A DNA stretch of 37,785 bases, taken from assembly GCA_947456815.1 (NCBI GenBank), contig CANGTL010000026.1, positions 1-37,785 on the forward strand. The letters are read 5' to 3'. Source of the DNA: Flavobacteriaceae bacterium (GTDB lineage: Bacteria; Bacteroidota; Bacteroidia; Flavobacteriales; Flavobacteriaceae). A model generated the notes under the pieces. That model searched no databases. It was given only the letters and a program-made list of their open reading frames with translations, and had not been told where the DNA came from. Below, in pieces: positions 8,302 through 16,069 of this stretch. How positions within the stretch are numbered: position 1 is the stretch's first letter; the number at the start of each line of letters is the position of its first letter. The translations under genes were made by a program, and so were the position numbers.

Positions 8302-8368
8302 AATTTGAGACTTTATATGTTATATGTATAATTCGTTTTTTCGAGAACCTTATTCACAGTTCACGATG

Positions 8369-8376
8369 TAAAAGTA
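8369..8376 (-). promoter_or_regulatory. Candidate -7 box (TACTTTTA) of the repeat-peptide gene
   Basis: On the minus strand TACTTTTA differs from TAnnTTTG only at the last base. No -33 TTTG is found at the right distance, as expected for an activator-dependent promoter. It would give a leader of about 60 nt and place the direct repeat at 8420-8448 roughly 57-86 bp upstream of the start of transcription. Confidence 0.35.
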
Positions 8377-8419
8377 TATAGCATGTCTCGTTACACCTAT
8401 TGTTTACAGGCGTTTATGG

Positions 8420-8448
8420 TGAATGGCATTTGTTTGATAGTGAATGGT
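8420..8448 (-). promoter_or_regulatory. Candidate LytTR-type direct-repeat binding site
   Basis: Read on the minus strand: ACCATTCA, 13 nt, GCCATTCA (21-bp period), with the match extending to CCATTCAC[T/C]AT in both halves. LytTR proteins typically bind two short direct repeats spaced by 12-13 bp; E. coli BtsR uses an ACC-type 8-13-8 arrangement. The site lies between the stop of the LytTR gene and the repeat-peptide gene it would control. Binding is inferred. Confidence 0.5.
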
Positions 8449-8483
8449 TGTCAAATCCGTGTGGATGAATTTGACGATTTAGG

Positions 8484-9482
8484 CTAAATCTCTAAATAAT
8501 TGCCCTTTGTAATGCTATTGATGATTGCATCGACGTTTTCTTTGTAGGATTTAGAAAACGGTAATTTGGTCGTAGTGTTCTTTATGTAGCACACTGAATT
8601 CCCGGTATGAATTCTGGAAACATAGTCGATATTGACAATATAACTATTGTGAATGCGGATAAACGGGAACGAAAGCACATTTTCGAAATGTTTTAGTGTT
8701 TTAAAAGCGGTAATCATTTCTCCATTGAACAAATGAATATCGGTCGAGTTATTGTCCGCTTGTAAGTAACAAATGTCTTTGGCTTCAATAAAACGGTAAT
8801 CACCGTAGGACTTAACGCAAATAATCAAAGGTTTCTCTTCTTTGTTAGGATCAGCTAGAAACGGCTGTGCTTTTACATCTTCTATCACTTCTTTAGAATC
8901 GGATGTATGAATTTCTTCTTCATTAATATCTGAAGACACGAGTTCTGACTGGTCATCTGGCTCAGTTTCTTGAGCAGATTCCGGCTTTTCCACAACTAAT
9001 GGGGTTATGTCCGGAGAACTAACAAAAGGTGCGCTGTGTGCATATATAATCTGATTCTCTGCAATTGGCCGCAAAATATCTTTAGTCGATACTGCTACTG
9101 GTTTAGCAATCGACTTTTCATAAAGCATAACCAATTTTCTTACATCATTAGCGTCGACTGGCTTTGCGAGATAATCAAAAGCACCATGCTTTATTGCATC
9201 ATAAGCTAAGCTTTTATCACGCGACGTTACAATAATCTTTGGAACAACATCGAGATAACGATACAATTCATTAATGAGTTGCAAAGACAAATTGCTGTCT
9301 CTGTTTATAGGATTGATTTCTAAAAACACCAACGAGGGCTGATGCTCCAATATTAAATTCATGCCTTCCTCATAGGAACTAGCCGAACCAACGAAATGTA
9401 GATTCTGAAAACGCGTTGCTACTGTTAACGTTTTTAGAATACTATCCGTTTCATCGTCAATAATGATGAAAGAATGTTTCAT
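8484..9482 (-). CDS. LytTR-family response regulator with Glu at the phosphoacceptor position
   Basis: A 332-residue regulator. The receiver domain (about 1-125) has the acidic pair DDE (9-11) and the conserved Lys in YLAKPVDAND, but the residue at the end of strand 3 is Glu55 (SLVFLEINP), where Asp is normally phosphorylated. Residues about 125-220 are a low-complexity acidic linker, unusually long. Residues about 222-325 are a LytTR DNA-binding domain (YLQADNNSTDIHL, FIRIHNSYIVNIDYV, LPFSKSYKENV). No LytS/YehU-type kinase is adjacent. Glu can mimic phospho-Asp, so it may act without phosphorylation. Its likely target is the direct repeat just downstream at 8420-8448, before the repeat-peptide gene. 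Confidence 0.9.
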   Translation of the reverse strand: MKHSFIIIDDETDSILKTLTVATRFQNLHFVGSASSYEEGMNLILEHQPSLVFLEINPINRDSNLSLQLINELYRYLDVVPKIIVTSRDKSLAYDAIKHGAFDYLAKPVDANDVRKLVMLYEKSIAKPVAVSTKDILRPIAENQIIYAHSAPFVSSPDITPLVVEKPESAQETEPDDQSELVSSDINEEEIHTSDSKEVIEDVKAQPFLADPNKEEKPLIICVKSYGDYRFIEAKDICYLQADNNSTDIHLFNGEMITAFKTLKHFENVLSFPFIRIHNSYIVNIDYVSRIHTGNSVCYIKNTTTKLPFSKSYKENVDAIINSITKGNYLEI

Positions 9483-9795
9483 GTAAGCTTATACTAAATT
9501 GGGTTTAGCAAGCATACGTAGGTTTAATTTATAATTTTAGGCAGGTTGGGGAGATTCTAAAATAAAAAGCACTCTTAATTTTTAAAATCGAATGCTAATT
9601 TACAGTTTTTGCGCAATTAAAAATCGGTTTGTTAATAGATTATCAAAGATTGTTAACATTATTTGTTAAAGGGTAAAAAATCGTCGTTAAACTGCAGTGC
9701 AATTGAAGAAATCTATTAAGCAAATTCTGATAAAAAACATTATTATATATTTATTTACACAAAAATACATTATTTTTGTCGCATAATTCTTGAAT
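9483..9795. other. Divergent intergenic region, 313 bp
   Basis: AT-rich spacer between the LytTR gene (minus) and the transposase-derived gene (plus). The only clear elements are the palindrome with -7 boxes at 9759-9779 and a loose TTAACA/TGTTAA inverted repeat near 9652-9668. No coding potential, tRNA or repeat was seen, and no clear promoter close to the LytTR start. Confidence 0.5.
9759..9779. promoter_or_regulatory. Perfect palindrome carrying a -7 box on each strand
   Basis: ACAAAAATA-CAT-TATTTTTGT, 9-bp arms. TATTTTTG at 9771-9778 fits TAnnTTTG and ends 17 nt before the ATG at 9796. The mirror copy on the minus strand (9760-9767) points towards the LytTR gene. No good -33 element on the plus strand. 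It could be an operator for the adjacent HTH protein; that is inference. Confidence 0.45.
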
Positions 9796-10305
9796 ATGGT
9801 AGAAATCGACTTTACAAACAAAGAAGCGCTTGTTGAAGCCTTTGAGACAGAGCAAAAGTGTATAGATCATTTAGAAGCCCTGCGCTGGAACGGAAATATT
9901 ATTAGCCCGTTTGACCCAACATCCAGAGTATATTTCTGCTCTAAAAATACCTATAAATGCAGAAATTCTGGAAAGTACTTTAATGTAAAGACAGGAACTT
10001 TGTTTCACAATACAAAAATTGAATTGCAAAAGTGGTTTGTCGCAATATGGATTGTTTCTGCACAAAATAAGAAAATCAATTCGGTTGCTTTGGGTCATGA
10101 ACTTGGAATTACTCAGAAGTCCGCTTGGTATATGATTAAAAGAATTAAGCATTATATTCAAACCAAATCTAACACCTTTGAAAAGAAAAAGAATATGCCG
10201 CTAAAAACTAAAATAAAAGTTTCTTCAAAAATAGCAGCGATTGAAGTGATTGAAGAAAAAGATAAATTGCCGCTACTTCAGTGGCTTCAATTGCTAAAAA
10301 AATAA
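9796..10305 (+). CDS. IS1595/ISXO2-type transposase N-terminal protein lacking the DDE domain
   Basis: A 169-residue protein matching the N-terminal region of IS1595-family transposases: a degenerate zinc ribbon (about 25-70), then KTGTLFHNTKIELQKWFVAIW and the HTH segment LGHELGITQKSAWYMIKRI (99-117). Full transposases continue with a DDE nuclease domain, absent here; after residue 125 there is only a basic tail with no family match. Three of four zinc ligands appear lost: the first CPxC reads SPFD, and the second CxxC keeps Cys55 but has Ser58. No terminal inverted repeats or target duplication were found. The frame is intact, with its own -7 box, so it looks domesticated as a DNA-binding protein rather than decayed. 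The TTG at 9790 is an alternative start. Confidence 0.75.
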   Translation: MVEIDFTNKEALVEAFETEQKCIDHLEALRWNGNIISPFDPTSRVYFCSKNTYKCRNSGKYFNVKTGTLFHNTKIELQKWFVAIWIVSAQNKKINSVALGHELGITQKSAWYMIKRIKHYIQTKSNTFEKKKNMPLKTKIKVSSKIAAIEVIEEKDKLPLLQWLQLLKK

Positions 10306-10319
10306 ATTTCCCTTATAAA

Positions 10320-10350
10320 AAATAAAAAAGCCCACCAATCAGCGGGCTTT
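10320..10350 (-). terminator. Terminator of glyQS
   Basis: AAAGCCC (10327-10333) pairs with GGGCTTT (10344-10350). On the minus strand the stem is followed by TTTTTTATTTTTTA. It may also help stop the convergent gene, although its T-run on the plus strand is short. Confidence 0.75.
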
Positions 10351-10371
10351 CCATACTTTACATTCATTTTC

Positions 10372-11916
10372 CTAATTTGCTTTCATTAACCAACTTTTCA
10401 TTGACACTTCACTATCAATAATAGTCTTCAAGTCTACAATAGCCACCCGATCCTGCTTCATTGAATCTCTATGTCGAACTGTTACTGTTTGATCTTCAAG
10501 AGTTTGGTGGTCAGCAGTAATGCAAAATGGTGTGCCTAACGCATCTTGTCTTCGATATCGTCTTCCAACAGCGTCTTTTTCGTCGTAGGCCACTTTAAAG
10601 TCCCATTTCAAATCTTCAATGATTCCTTTTGCTATCTCAGGCAAACCGTCTTTCTTAACTAGCGGCAATACAGCGGCTTTGGTTGGTGCTAAAACGGCAG
10701 GCAATTGCAATACAGTCCTGATAGATCCATCTTCCAAAGTCTCTTCTTTCAATGAATTCGAAAAAACTGCTAAAAACATTCGATCTAATCCAACCGAGGT
10801 CTCAACGACATAAGGCGTGTAATTCGCATTCGTTTCCGTATCAAAATACTGCATCTTTTTTCCCGAAAACTGCTCATGAGCTTTCAAATCAAAGTCTGTT
10901 CTCGAATGAATACCCTCCAATTCTTTAAATCCAAAAGGGAAATTGAATTCAATATCCGCTGCAGCGTTAGCATAGTGCGCTAATTTTTCATGATCGTGAA
11001 AGCGGTAATTTTCCTTCCCTAATCCAAGTGACAAATGCCAGTTCAAGCGGGTTTTTTTCCAATACTCATACCATTTCATTTCCTCCCCCGGTTTTACAAA
11101 AAACTGCATTTCCATTTGTTCAAATTCACGCATACGAAAAATAAATTGACGTGCTACGATTTCATTTCTAAATGCTTTACCAGTTTGTGCAATGCCAAAT
11201 GGAATCTTCATTCTGCCTGATTTTTGAACATTCAAGAAGTTGACGAAAATTCCTTGTGCTGTTTCTGGGCGAAGGTACAAATCCATTGCATTCTCCGCTG
11301 AAGCACCGAGTTTAGTACCAAACATAAGATTAAACTGCTTCACATCTGTCCAGTTTCTCGATCCGGTTTCTGGATCTGCAATTTCTAATTCTTCAATTAA
11401 AGCTTTTACATCTTCTAGATTTTCATCTCCTAATGATTTGGCCATCCTTTCTAGAATCTCTTTTTTTCGTGAAAGATATTCGACAACGCGTGCATTGGTT
11501 GATACAAATTCCTCTCGATTGAATGCATCTCCGAAGCGAACACTTGCTTTCGCAATTTCCTTTTCCGCTTTTTGATTCAACTTCTCCGCATAATCTTCGA
11601 TTAAGACATCAGCACGATATCTCTTTTTTGAGTCCTTGTTGTCAATCAATGGATCATTAAAAGCATCTACGTGACCCGATGCTTTCCATGTGGTTGGATG
11701 CATCAAAATCGCTGCGTCTAAACCGACAATATTTTCATGCATTTGGACCATGGCTTTCCACCAATATTCTCTAATGTTTTTCTTTAATTCAACACCATTT
11801 TGAGCATAGTCGTATACTGCGCTCAGTCCATCGTATATCTCGCTTGACGGAAATATAAATCCGTATTCTTTTGCGTGCGAAACTACGTTCTTAAATAAAT
11901 CTTCTTGTTTTGCCAT
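10372..11916 (-). CDS. glyQS: Glycine--tRNA ligase, homodimeric type
   Basis: Charges tRNA-Gly in the cytoplasm. The 514-residue protein is the single-chain alpha2 form (eukaryote/archaea-like, common in Bacteroidota), not the bacterial alpha2beta2 form. Visible class II features: N-terminal FPSSEIYDGLSAVYDYAQNG, LYLRPETAQGIFVNF, motif 2 FRNEIVARQFIFRMREFEQ, and motif 3 VGLDRMFLAVF. A C-terminal anticodon-binding domain (about 400-514) begins near LPAVLAPTKAAVLPL. The start at 11916 gives the standard MAKQEDLFKNVVSHAKEYGF. A -7 box ends only 7 nt before the ATG, so the transcript may be nearly leaderless. Confidence 0.97.
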   Translation of the reverse strand: MAKQEDLFKNVVSHAKEYGFIFPSSEIYDGLSAVYDYAQNGVELKKNIREYWWKAMVQMHENIVGLDAAILMHPTTWKASGHVDAFNDPLIDNKDSKKRYRADVLIEDYAEKLNQKAEKEIAKASVRFGDAFNREEFVSTNARVVEYLSRKKEILERMAKSLGDENLEDVKALIEELEIADPETGSRNWTDVKQFNLMFGTKLGASAENAMDLYLRPETAQGIFVNFLNVQKSGRMKIPFGIAQTGKAFRNEIVARQFIFRMREFEQMEMQFFVKPGEEMKWYEYWKKTRLNWHLSLGLGKENYRFHDHEKLAHYANAAADIEFNFPFGFKELEGIHSRTDFDLKAHEQFSGKKMQYFDTETNANYTPYVVETSVGLDRMFLAVFSNSLKEETLEDGSIRTVLQLPAVLAPTKAAVLPLVKKDGLPEIAKGIIEDLKWDFKVAYDEKDAVGRRYRRQDALGTPFCITADHQTLEDQTVTVRHRDSMKQDRVAIVDLKTIIDSEVSMKSWLMKAN

Positions 11917-11923
11917 AGTGGTG

Positions 11924-11931
11924 CAAAAATA
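11924..11931 (-). promoter_or_regulatory. -7 box (TATTTTTG) of glyQS, very close to the start codon
   Basis: On the minus strand TATTTTTG matches the Bacteroidota -7 consensus and is separated from the glyQS ATG by 7 nt, so transcription should start at or next to the start codon. The -33 region is poor. Confidence 0.45.
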
Positions 11932-12011
11932 TAAAAAGTGAATTTAAAATGTTACATAAAATAGCGTCGAATCAAAGTTTTTTATACTTTTATCAAATAA
12001 ACGCCATTCAG

Positions 12012-12695
12012 ATGTTCAAAAATCTCTTAAATCTCTTCTACCCTGAGGTATGTTTTGGTTGTTCTTCTCTGTTGCAATCAAATGAAATTGCAATTTGCAC
12101 GAGCTGTAGACACGAAATTCCGCTTACACTTCATCATTTTAATCCAGACAACGAAGCACTTAAAAAATTTTACGGAAAAATTCCTGTTGAATTTGCTGCA
12201 ACTTATGTCTATTTTCACAAAAAGGGCATCGTGCAACACTTGATTCATAATTTGAAGTACAATGGACATCAAGAAATTGGAACTGTATTAGGCAATTGGT
12301 ATTCGGCCGAATTACATAAAATAGAAATACTGGAAAAAATTGATGAAATTATTCCGGTGCCTTTGCACAAAAAGAAACTTAGAGAAAGAGGATACAATCA
12401 AGTAACTTCTTTTGGTAAATCTTTAGCCACAAATCTAAACTTATCTTACAACGATTGTTTATTAATTCGATCGAAATATTCCAAAACGCAGAGTAAGAAA
12501 AATTTACTAAACAGAATTGACATGAACAATCAAAGTGTTTTCGAAGCCGTTTACGGCGAAAAAGATTACGGCAAGCATTTTCTGATAATTGACGACGTGC
12601 TGACCACAGGTTCAACACTTGAGGCTTGTGGTAAAGCACTTTTGAAAATTCCGGGAGCCAAAATAAGTATACTTTGCATGGCGATGTCTCATTAG
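12012..12695 (+). CDS. comF: ComF-family phosphoribosyltransferase-like protein
   Basis: A 227-residue protein of the ComF/GntX family, linked to DNA uptake or use of external DNA; the biochemical activity is unsettled. The N-terminus has a four-cysteine zinc motif (YPEVCFGC and AICTSC). The middle has the family motif VPLHKKKLRERGYNQ, and the C-terminus the PRPP-binding loop LIIDDVLTTGSTLEAC. The ATG at 12012 was chosen because ComF proteins begin close to the first CxxC; the open frame starts 21 codons earlier at 11949 but adds unrelated residues and runs up to the glyQS promoter. Divergent from glyQS, so the two share a regulatory region. Confidence 0.88.
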   Translation: MFKNLLNLFYPEVCFGCSSLLQSNEIAICTSCRHEIPLTLHHFNPDNEALKKFYGKIPVEFAATYVYFHKKGIVQHLIHNLKYNGHQEIGTVLGNWYSAELHKIEILEKIDEIIPVPLHKKKLRERGYNQVTSFGKSLATNLNLSYNDCLLIRSKYSKTQSKKNLLNRIDMNNQSVFEAVYGEKDYGKHFLIIDDVLTTGSTLEACGKALLKIPGAKISILCMAMSH

Positions 12696-12873
12696 AAATT
12701 TGGTGTAAATTAATACTTGTCTCAACCTCGTCAAATATCCAACTGCAGATTGATATGAAGAAGAACTAGTAATTGTTTTTTTCACCATTGTAATTGCTGT
12801 TACTTATTTATTGCAATTTTTATTTCAATTCCATAAAATATAATTGTTATTTTGTCTCGTTAAAAAAAGAATT

Positions 12874-14487
12874 TTGAAAAAAATACGGTTATTCATCTTT
12901 ACTATATTCTTGCTTTCAATCATTGGTTGTGCAAAAAGAGGCACTATTACTGGTGGGCAAAAGGACACTATTCCTCCGGTTCTTAAGATGAGTTTCCCCA
13001 AAAACTTTACAACAGAATTTTCCAGTAAGTCAATAAAACTAACATTTGACGAATATGTAAAATTGAAAAATGTAAACAAACAATTGATTATTTCTCCGCC
13101 ATTGGGAAAAAATCCACAGATCTTGCCATTAACGGCTAGCAAAACTATTGCAATTAATTTTCTTGACTCATTAAAAGCGAATACTACCTATAGTCTAAAT
13201 TTTGGGAATTCCATCGAAGACAATAATGAAGGAAATCCTTATCCTCAATTCAAATATGTTTTTTCAACAGGGAAATTCATTGACTCATTGTCAATTCAAG
13301 GAACGATTAAAGATGCTTTAGGAAAAAAAACAAGCGCCATCGCTACGGTTATGCTTTATGAAATAACTGAAAAATACACTGACTCAATTATCTATAAAGA
13401 AAATCCTAATTATATCAGCTATTCGCTCGAGAACGACTCTTCCTTTAAAATTGAAAATATAAAATCAGGAAAATATCTACTTGTTGCTTTGAATGACAAG
13501 ACACCAAATTACCGATTTGATCCTAAAATAGAAAAAATTGGCTTTCGGCAGTCCTTTATTACCATTCCCAATGATTCATTATTTGAAATCAAATTATTTA
13601 AAGAAGTAGATAAGTTAAAGGTCTATAAACCTTCTCAATCTTCTGGAGCCTCAGCAATTATAGGGTATGAAGGCGACGCAAAAGATGCTAAACTAACTTT
13701 GAAAAAAGGACAAGAGATTATTCCTTCTGTCACCACCAAGCTTCCAAAGAAAGATTCATTACAAATTTGGTTTAAACCCTTTAAAATTGAAAAATCTGCA
13801 GTCGATTCGTTACATCTTTCGTTTGAAAAAGATAAATACAAGAAAGACTTTACCTTTAAGATTAAAGCGCAAAAACAAGATAGTTTAACAATTTCTTCTA
13901 TTTCAAACAGAGTACTTCCGCTAAGCGATAATTTTCTACTGCGAACAAACTTGCCTCTTTCAAAAATTGATGATTCCAAAATTAGATTAATGAAAAGTGA
14001 TTCTACATCCGTCCCTTTAAAATTAGAGTATGACGAGTTTAATCTTACTATTAAAGTCATTTTTCAAAAAGATCCATTAGAGAAGTATATTCTTAAACTA
14101 TTACCAGATTCTGTATTTGATTTTATTGGGCAATCATTCAAAAAACCATTAATGTTTGATATAGAAACTAAAAACATTTCTGATTATGGCAATCTAAGAG
14201 TGAATTTAGAAAATGTATCCTCCTTTCCTCTAATTGTTGAATTGACCGACAAGAATGGAGTTATTCAGTACACTTCTTATTCCGAGAAAAATACTCAACT
14301 TGACTTTAACCTGATAAAGCCTGACGTGTATACTTTGCGTCTAATTTATGACGAAAACAAAAATGAAATTTGGGATTCTGGAAATTATTTAGCAAAAAAA
14401 CAACCTGAAAGAGTAATTTACTTCCCAAAAGACATAGATGTTAGAGCCAACTGGGATGTACAGCAAACCTTCATTCTAAAAGACTAA
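12874..14487 (+). CDS. Ig-like (SbsA/Big_5 type) domain lipoprotein
   Basis: A predicted lipoprotein of 537 residues; a TTG start at 12874 gives a compact signal (MKKIRLFIFTIFLLSIIGC) with the lipid-accepting Cys at residue 19. Then comes GGQKDTIPPVL and an SbsA-like Ig domain to about residue 130 (FSSKSIKLTFDEYVKLKNV to KYVFSTGK), typical of a widespread Bacteroidota envelope family. The remainder is beta-rich, with a closing segment LRLIYDENKNEIWDSGNYL that resembles a carboxypeptidase-regulatory-like fold. Precise function unknown. A partial -7 box (TATTTTG, 12849-12855) ends just upstream of 12874; an alternative TTG at 12844 would overlap it, which favours the shorter form. The last 17 nt overlap the convergent nitrilase gene. 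Confidence 0.8.
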   Translation: MKKIRLFIFTIFLLSIIGCAKRGTITGGQKDTIPPVLKMSFPKNFTTEFSSKSIKLTFDEYVKLKNVNKQLIISPPLGKNPQILPLTASKTIAINFLDSLKANTTYSLNFGNSIEDNNEGNPYPQFKYVFSTGKFIDSLSIQGTIKDALGKKTSAIATVMLYEITEKYTDSIIYKENPNYISYSLENDSSFKIENIKSGKYLLVALNDKTPNYRFDPKIEKIGFRQSFITIPNDSLFEIKLFKEVDKLKVYKPSQSSGASAIIGYEGDAKDAKLTLKKGQEIIPSVTTKLPKKDSLQIWFKPFKIEKSAVDSLHLSFEKDKYKKDFTFKIKAQKQDSLTISSISNRVLPLSDNFLLRTNLPLSKIDDSKIRLMKSDSTSVPLKLEYDEFNLTIKVIFQKDPLEKYILKLLPDSVFDFIGQSFKKPLMFDIETKNISDYGNLRVNLENVSSFPLIVELTDKNGVIQYTSYSEKNTQLDFNLIKPDVYTLRLIYDENKNEIWDSGNYLAKKQPERVIYFPKDIDVRANWDVQQTFILKD

Positions 14488-15238
14488 AGGAATCTCTATC
14501 TGACAAAAAATCAAGTTTTTGTCGCGATAAAAGCAACTCGTTTTTATCCAAATCAACTATAAAATATCCTGCTTCTTCTGTGGGTTCTAGTAGATAATTA
14601 CCCAATAAGTCGATTGATTGTGAATGTCCATTATACTGATGATTGTTATGATCTTGTCCAAGTCTATTGAGTCCAATTACAAAACACTGGTTCTCGATTG
14701 CTCTTGCTTTTAGCAATGCATCCCATGCGGATATGCGAACAGTAGGCCAGTTGGCTACGTACAATAAAAGATCATAGTTCTCTATATTTCTTGAAAACAC
14801 TGGAAACCGCAAATCGTAACAAATAAGCGGACATATCTTAAATCCCTTATAATTGACAATCAATTTGGATTTGCCTGCTGTATACACGTTGTTTTCACCT
14901 GCTAGAGCAAACAAATGTCTTTTGTCATATATTTCAACTTTACCAGAAGGTAATACGAAAAGCAATCGATTAAAATAACTTCCATTTTCTTTAATAATTA
15001 TGCTCCCAGTAATTGCAGAACATTTTCTTATAGCTGTTGATTTCAGCCACGCAACAGTGCTTCCTTCCATAGATTCAGCAATATCATAAGGATTCATTGT
15101 AAAGCCTGTGGTAAACATTTCTGGTAAAACGATTATATCTACTGATTCCGCAATTGAATCGATAATGTTTTCAAAATGCACTCTATTTTCTTCTGGCTTT
15201 TCCCAAAACAAAGAAGTTTGTATTAATGCTACTTTCAT
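14471..15238 (-). CDS. Nitrilase-superfamily amidohydrolase, omega-amidase (YafV) type
   Basis: A cytoplasmic 255-residue carbon-nitrogen hydrolase. The catalytic triad is visible: Glu40 (VLPEMFTTGF), Lys106 (YDKRHLF) and Cys140 (LICYDLRFP). The LPEMFTTGF and CYDLRFPVFSRN segments are typical of the YafV/Nit2 branch, which hydrolyses alpha-ketoglutaramate in the methionine-salvage or glutamine-transaminase repair pathway; substrate is inferred from the subfamily. It starts only about 15 nt after the terminator of the sdhCAB operon on the same strand, with no room for an ordinary promoter, so expression may depend on terminator read-through. Its 3' end overlaps the convergent lipoprotein gene by 17 nt. 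Confidence 0.88.
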   Translation of the reverse strand: MKVALIQTSLFWEKPEENRVHFENIIDSIAESVDIIVLPEMFTTGFTMNPYDIAESMEGSTVAWLKSTAIRKCSAITGSIIIKENGSYFNRLLFVLPSGKVEIYDKRHLFALAGENNVYTAGKSKLIVNYKGFKICPLICYDLRFPVFSRNIENYDLLLYVANWPTVRISAWDALLKARAIENQCFVIGLNRLGQDHNNHQYNGHSQSIDLLGNYLLEPTEEAGYFIVDLDKNELLLSRQKLDFLSDRDSFSLLE

Positions 15239-15242
15239 TTGA

Positions 15243-15278
15243 TAAAAATAAAAAATCCCAACCGAAAGATTGGGATTT
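15243..15278 (-). terminator. Terminator of the sdhCAB operon
   Basis: AAATCCCAA (15253-15261) pairs with TTGGGATTT (15270-15278), 8-nt loop; the minus-strand tail is TTTTTTATTTTTA. It lies 21 nt after sdhB and directly before the nitrilase gene. Confidence 0.85.
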
Positions 15279-15299
15279 ATGCTTACTAATTAAAATTAT

Positions 15300-16061
15300 C
15301 TATGAAATACTTGCTTTCAAATATTCTCTATTCATTCTAGCAATATTCTCTAAAGAGATTCCTTTCGGACATTCTACCTCACAAGCACCTGTATTGGTGC
15401 AATTTCCAAATCCTTCTTCGTCCATCTGACGCACCATGTTTAAAACACGCTGAGAAGCTTCTACTTTTCCTTGTGGCAACAATGCATATTGAGAAACTTT
15501 AGCTCCTACGAAAAGCATCGCAGAACCATTTTTGCAAGTAGCAACGCAGGCACCGCAACCAATACAAGCAGCAGCTTCAAAAGCCTTATCGGCATCCGCT
15601 TTTGCAATTGGAGTCGCATTGGCGTCAATCGTGTTTCCAGAGGTATTCACAGAAACAAATCCACCAGCTTGTTGAATGCGATCGAATGCGCTTCTGTCAA
15701 CAACCAAATCTTTTACAACTGGAAATGCTTTTGATCTCCACGGTTCAATGTAGATTGTGTCTCCATCTTTAAACTTACGCATGTGCAACTGACACGTAGT
15801 CGTCCCTGTGTCTGGCCCATGAGCTCGACCATTGATATAAAGTGAGCACATGCCACAAATTCCTTCACGACAATCGTGATCGAATGCAACGGGCTCTTTT
15901 TGATCGTTAATTAATTGCTCGTTCAATTGATCTAGCATTTCTAAAAATGAACTAGCGGTAGAAACATTATCTAATTGATACGTTTCCATGCTTCCTTTAG
16001 TTTGAGCGTTTCTTTGGCGCCAAATTTTAAGGGATATATTGATGTTTTTTGCTGTAGACAT
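15300..16061 (-). CDS. sdhB: Succinate dehydrogenase/fumarate reductase iron-sulfur subunit
   Basis: Electron-transfer subunit of complex II, 253 residues, on the cytoplasmic face of the inner membrane. It passes electrons from the FAD of SdhA to the quinone site and haems of SdhC. Cluster ligands are visible: [2Fe-2S] CREGICGMC with a later Cys (TTCQLH), [4Fe-4S] [12 protein letters not shown], and [3Fe-4S] [14 protein letters not shown]. The gene starts 8 nt after the sdhA stop and is the last of the operon, followed by a terminator. The order C-A-B and a single membrane subunit fit the type B enzymes of Bacteroidota and Epsilonproteobacteria. Confidence 0.97.
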   Translation of the reverse strand: MSTAKNINISLKIWRQRNAQTKGSMETYQLDNVSTASSFLEMLDQLNEQLINDQKEPVAFDHDCREGICGMCSLYINGRAHGPDTGTTTCQLHMRKFKDGDTIYIEPWRSKAFPVVKDLVVDRSAFDRIQQAGGFVSVNTSGNTIDANATPIAKADADKAFEAAACIGCGACVATCKNGSAMLFVGAKVSQYALLPQGKVEASQRVLNMVRQMDEEGFGNCTNTGACEVECPKGISLENIARMNREYLKASIS

Positions 16062-16069
16062 ACTGTATC

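Noticed and set aside
9796..10305. Complete IS element
   Set aside because: There is no DDE domain, no terminal inverted repeats and no target duplication in the flanking sequence.
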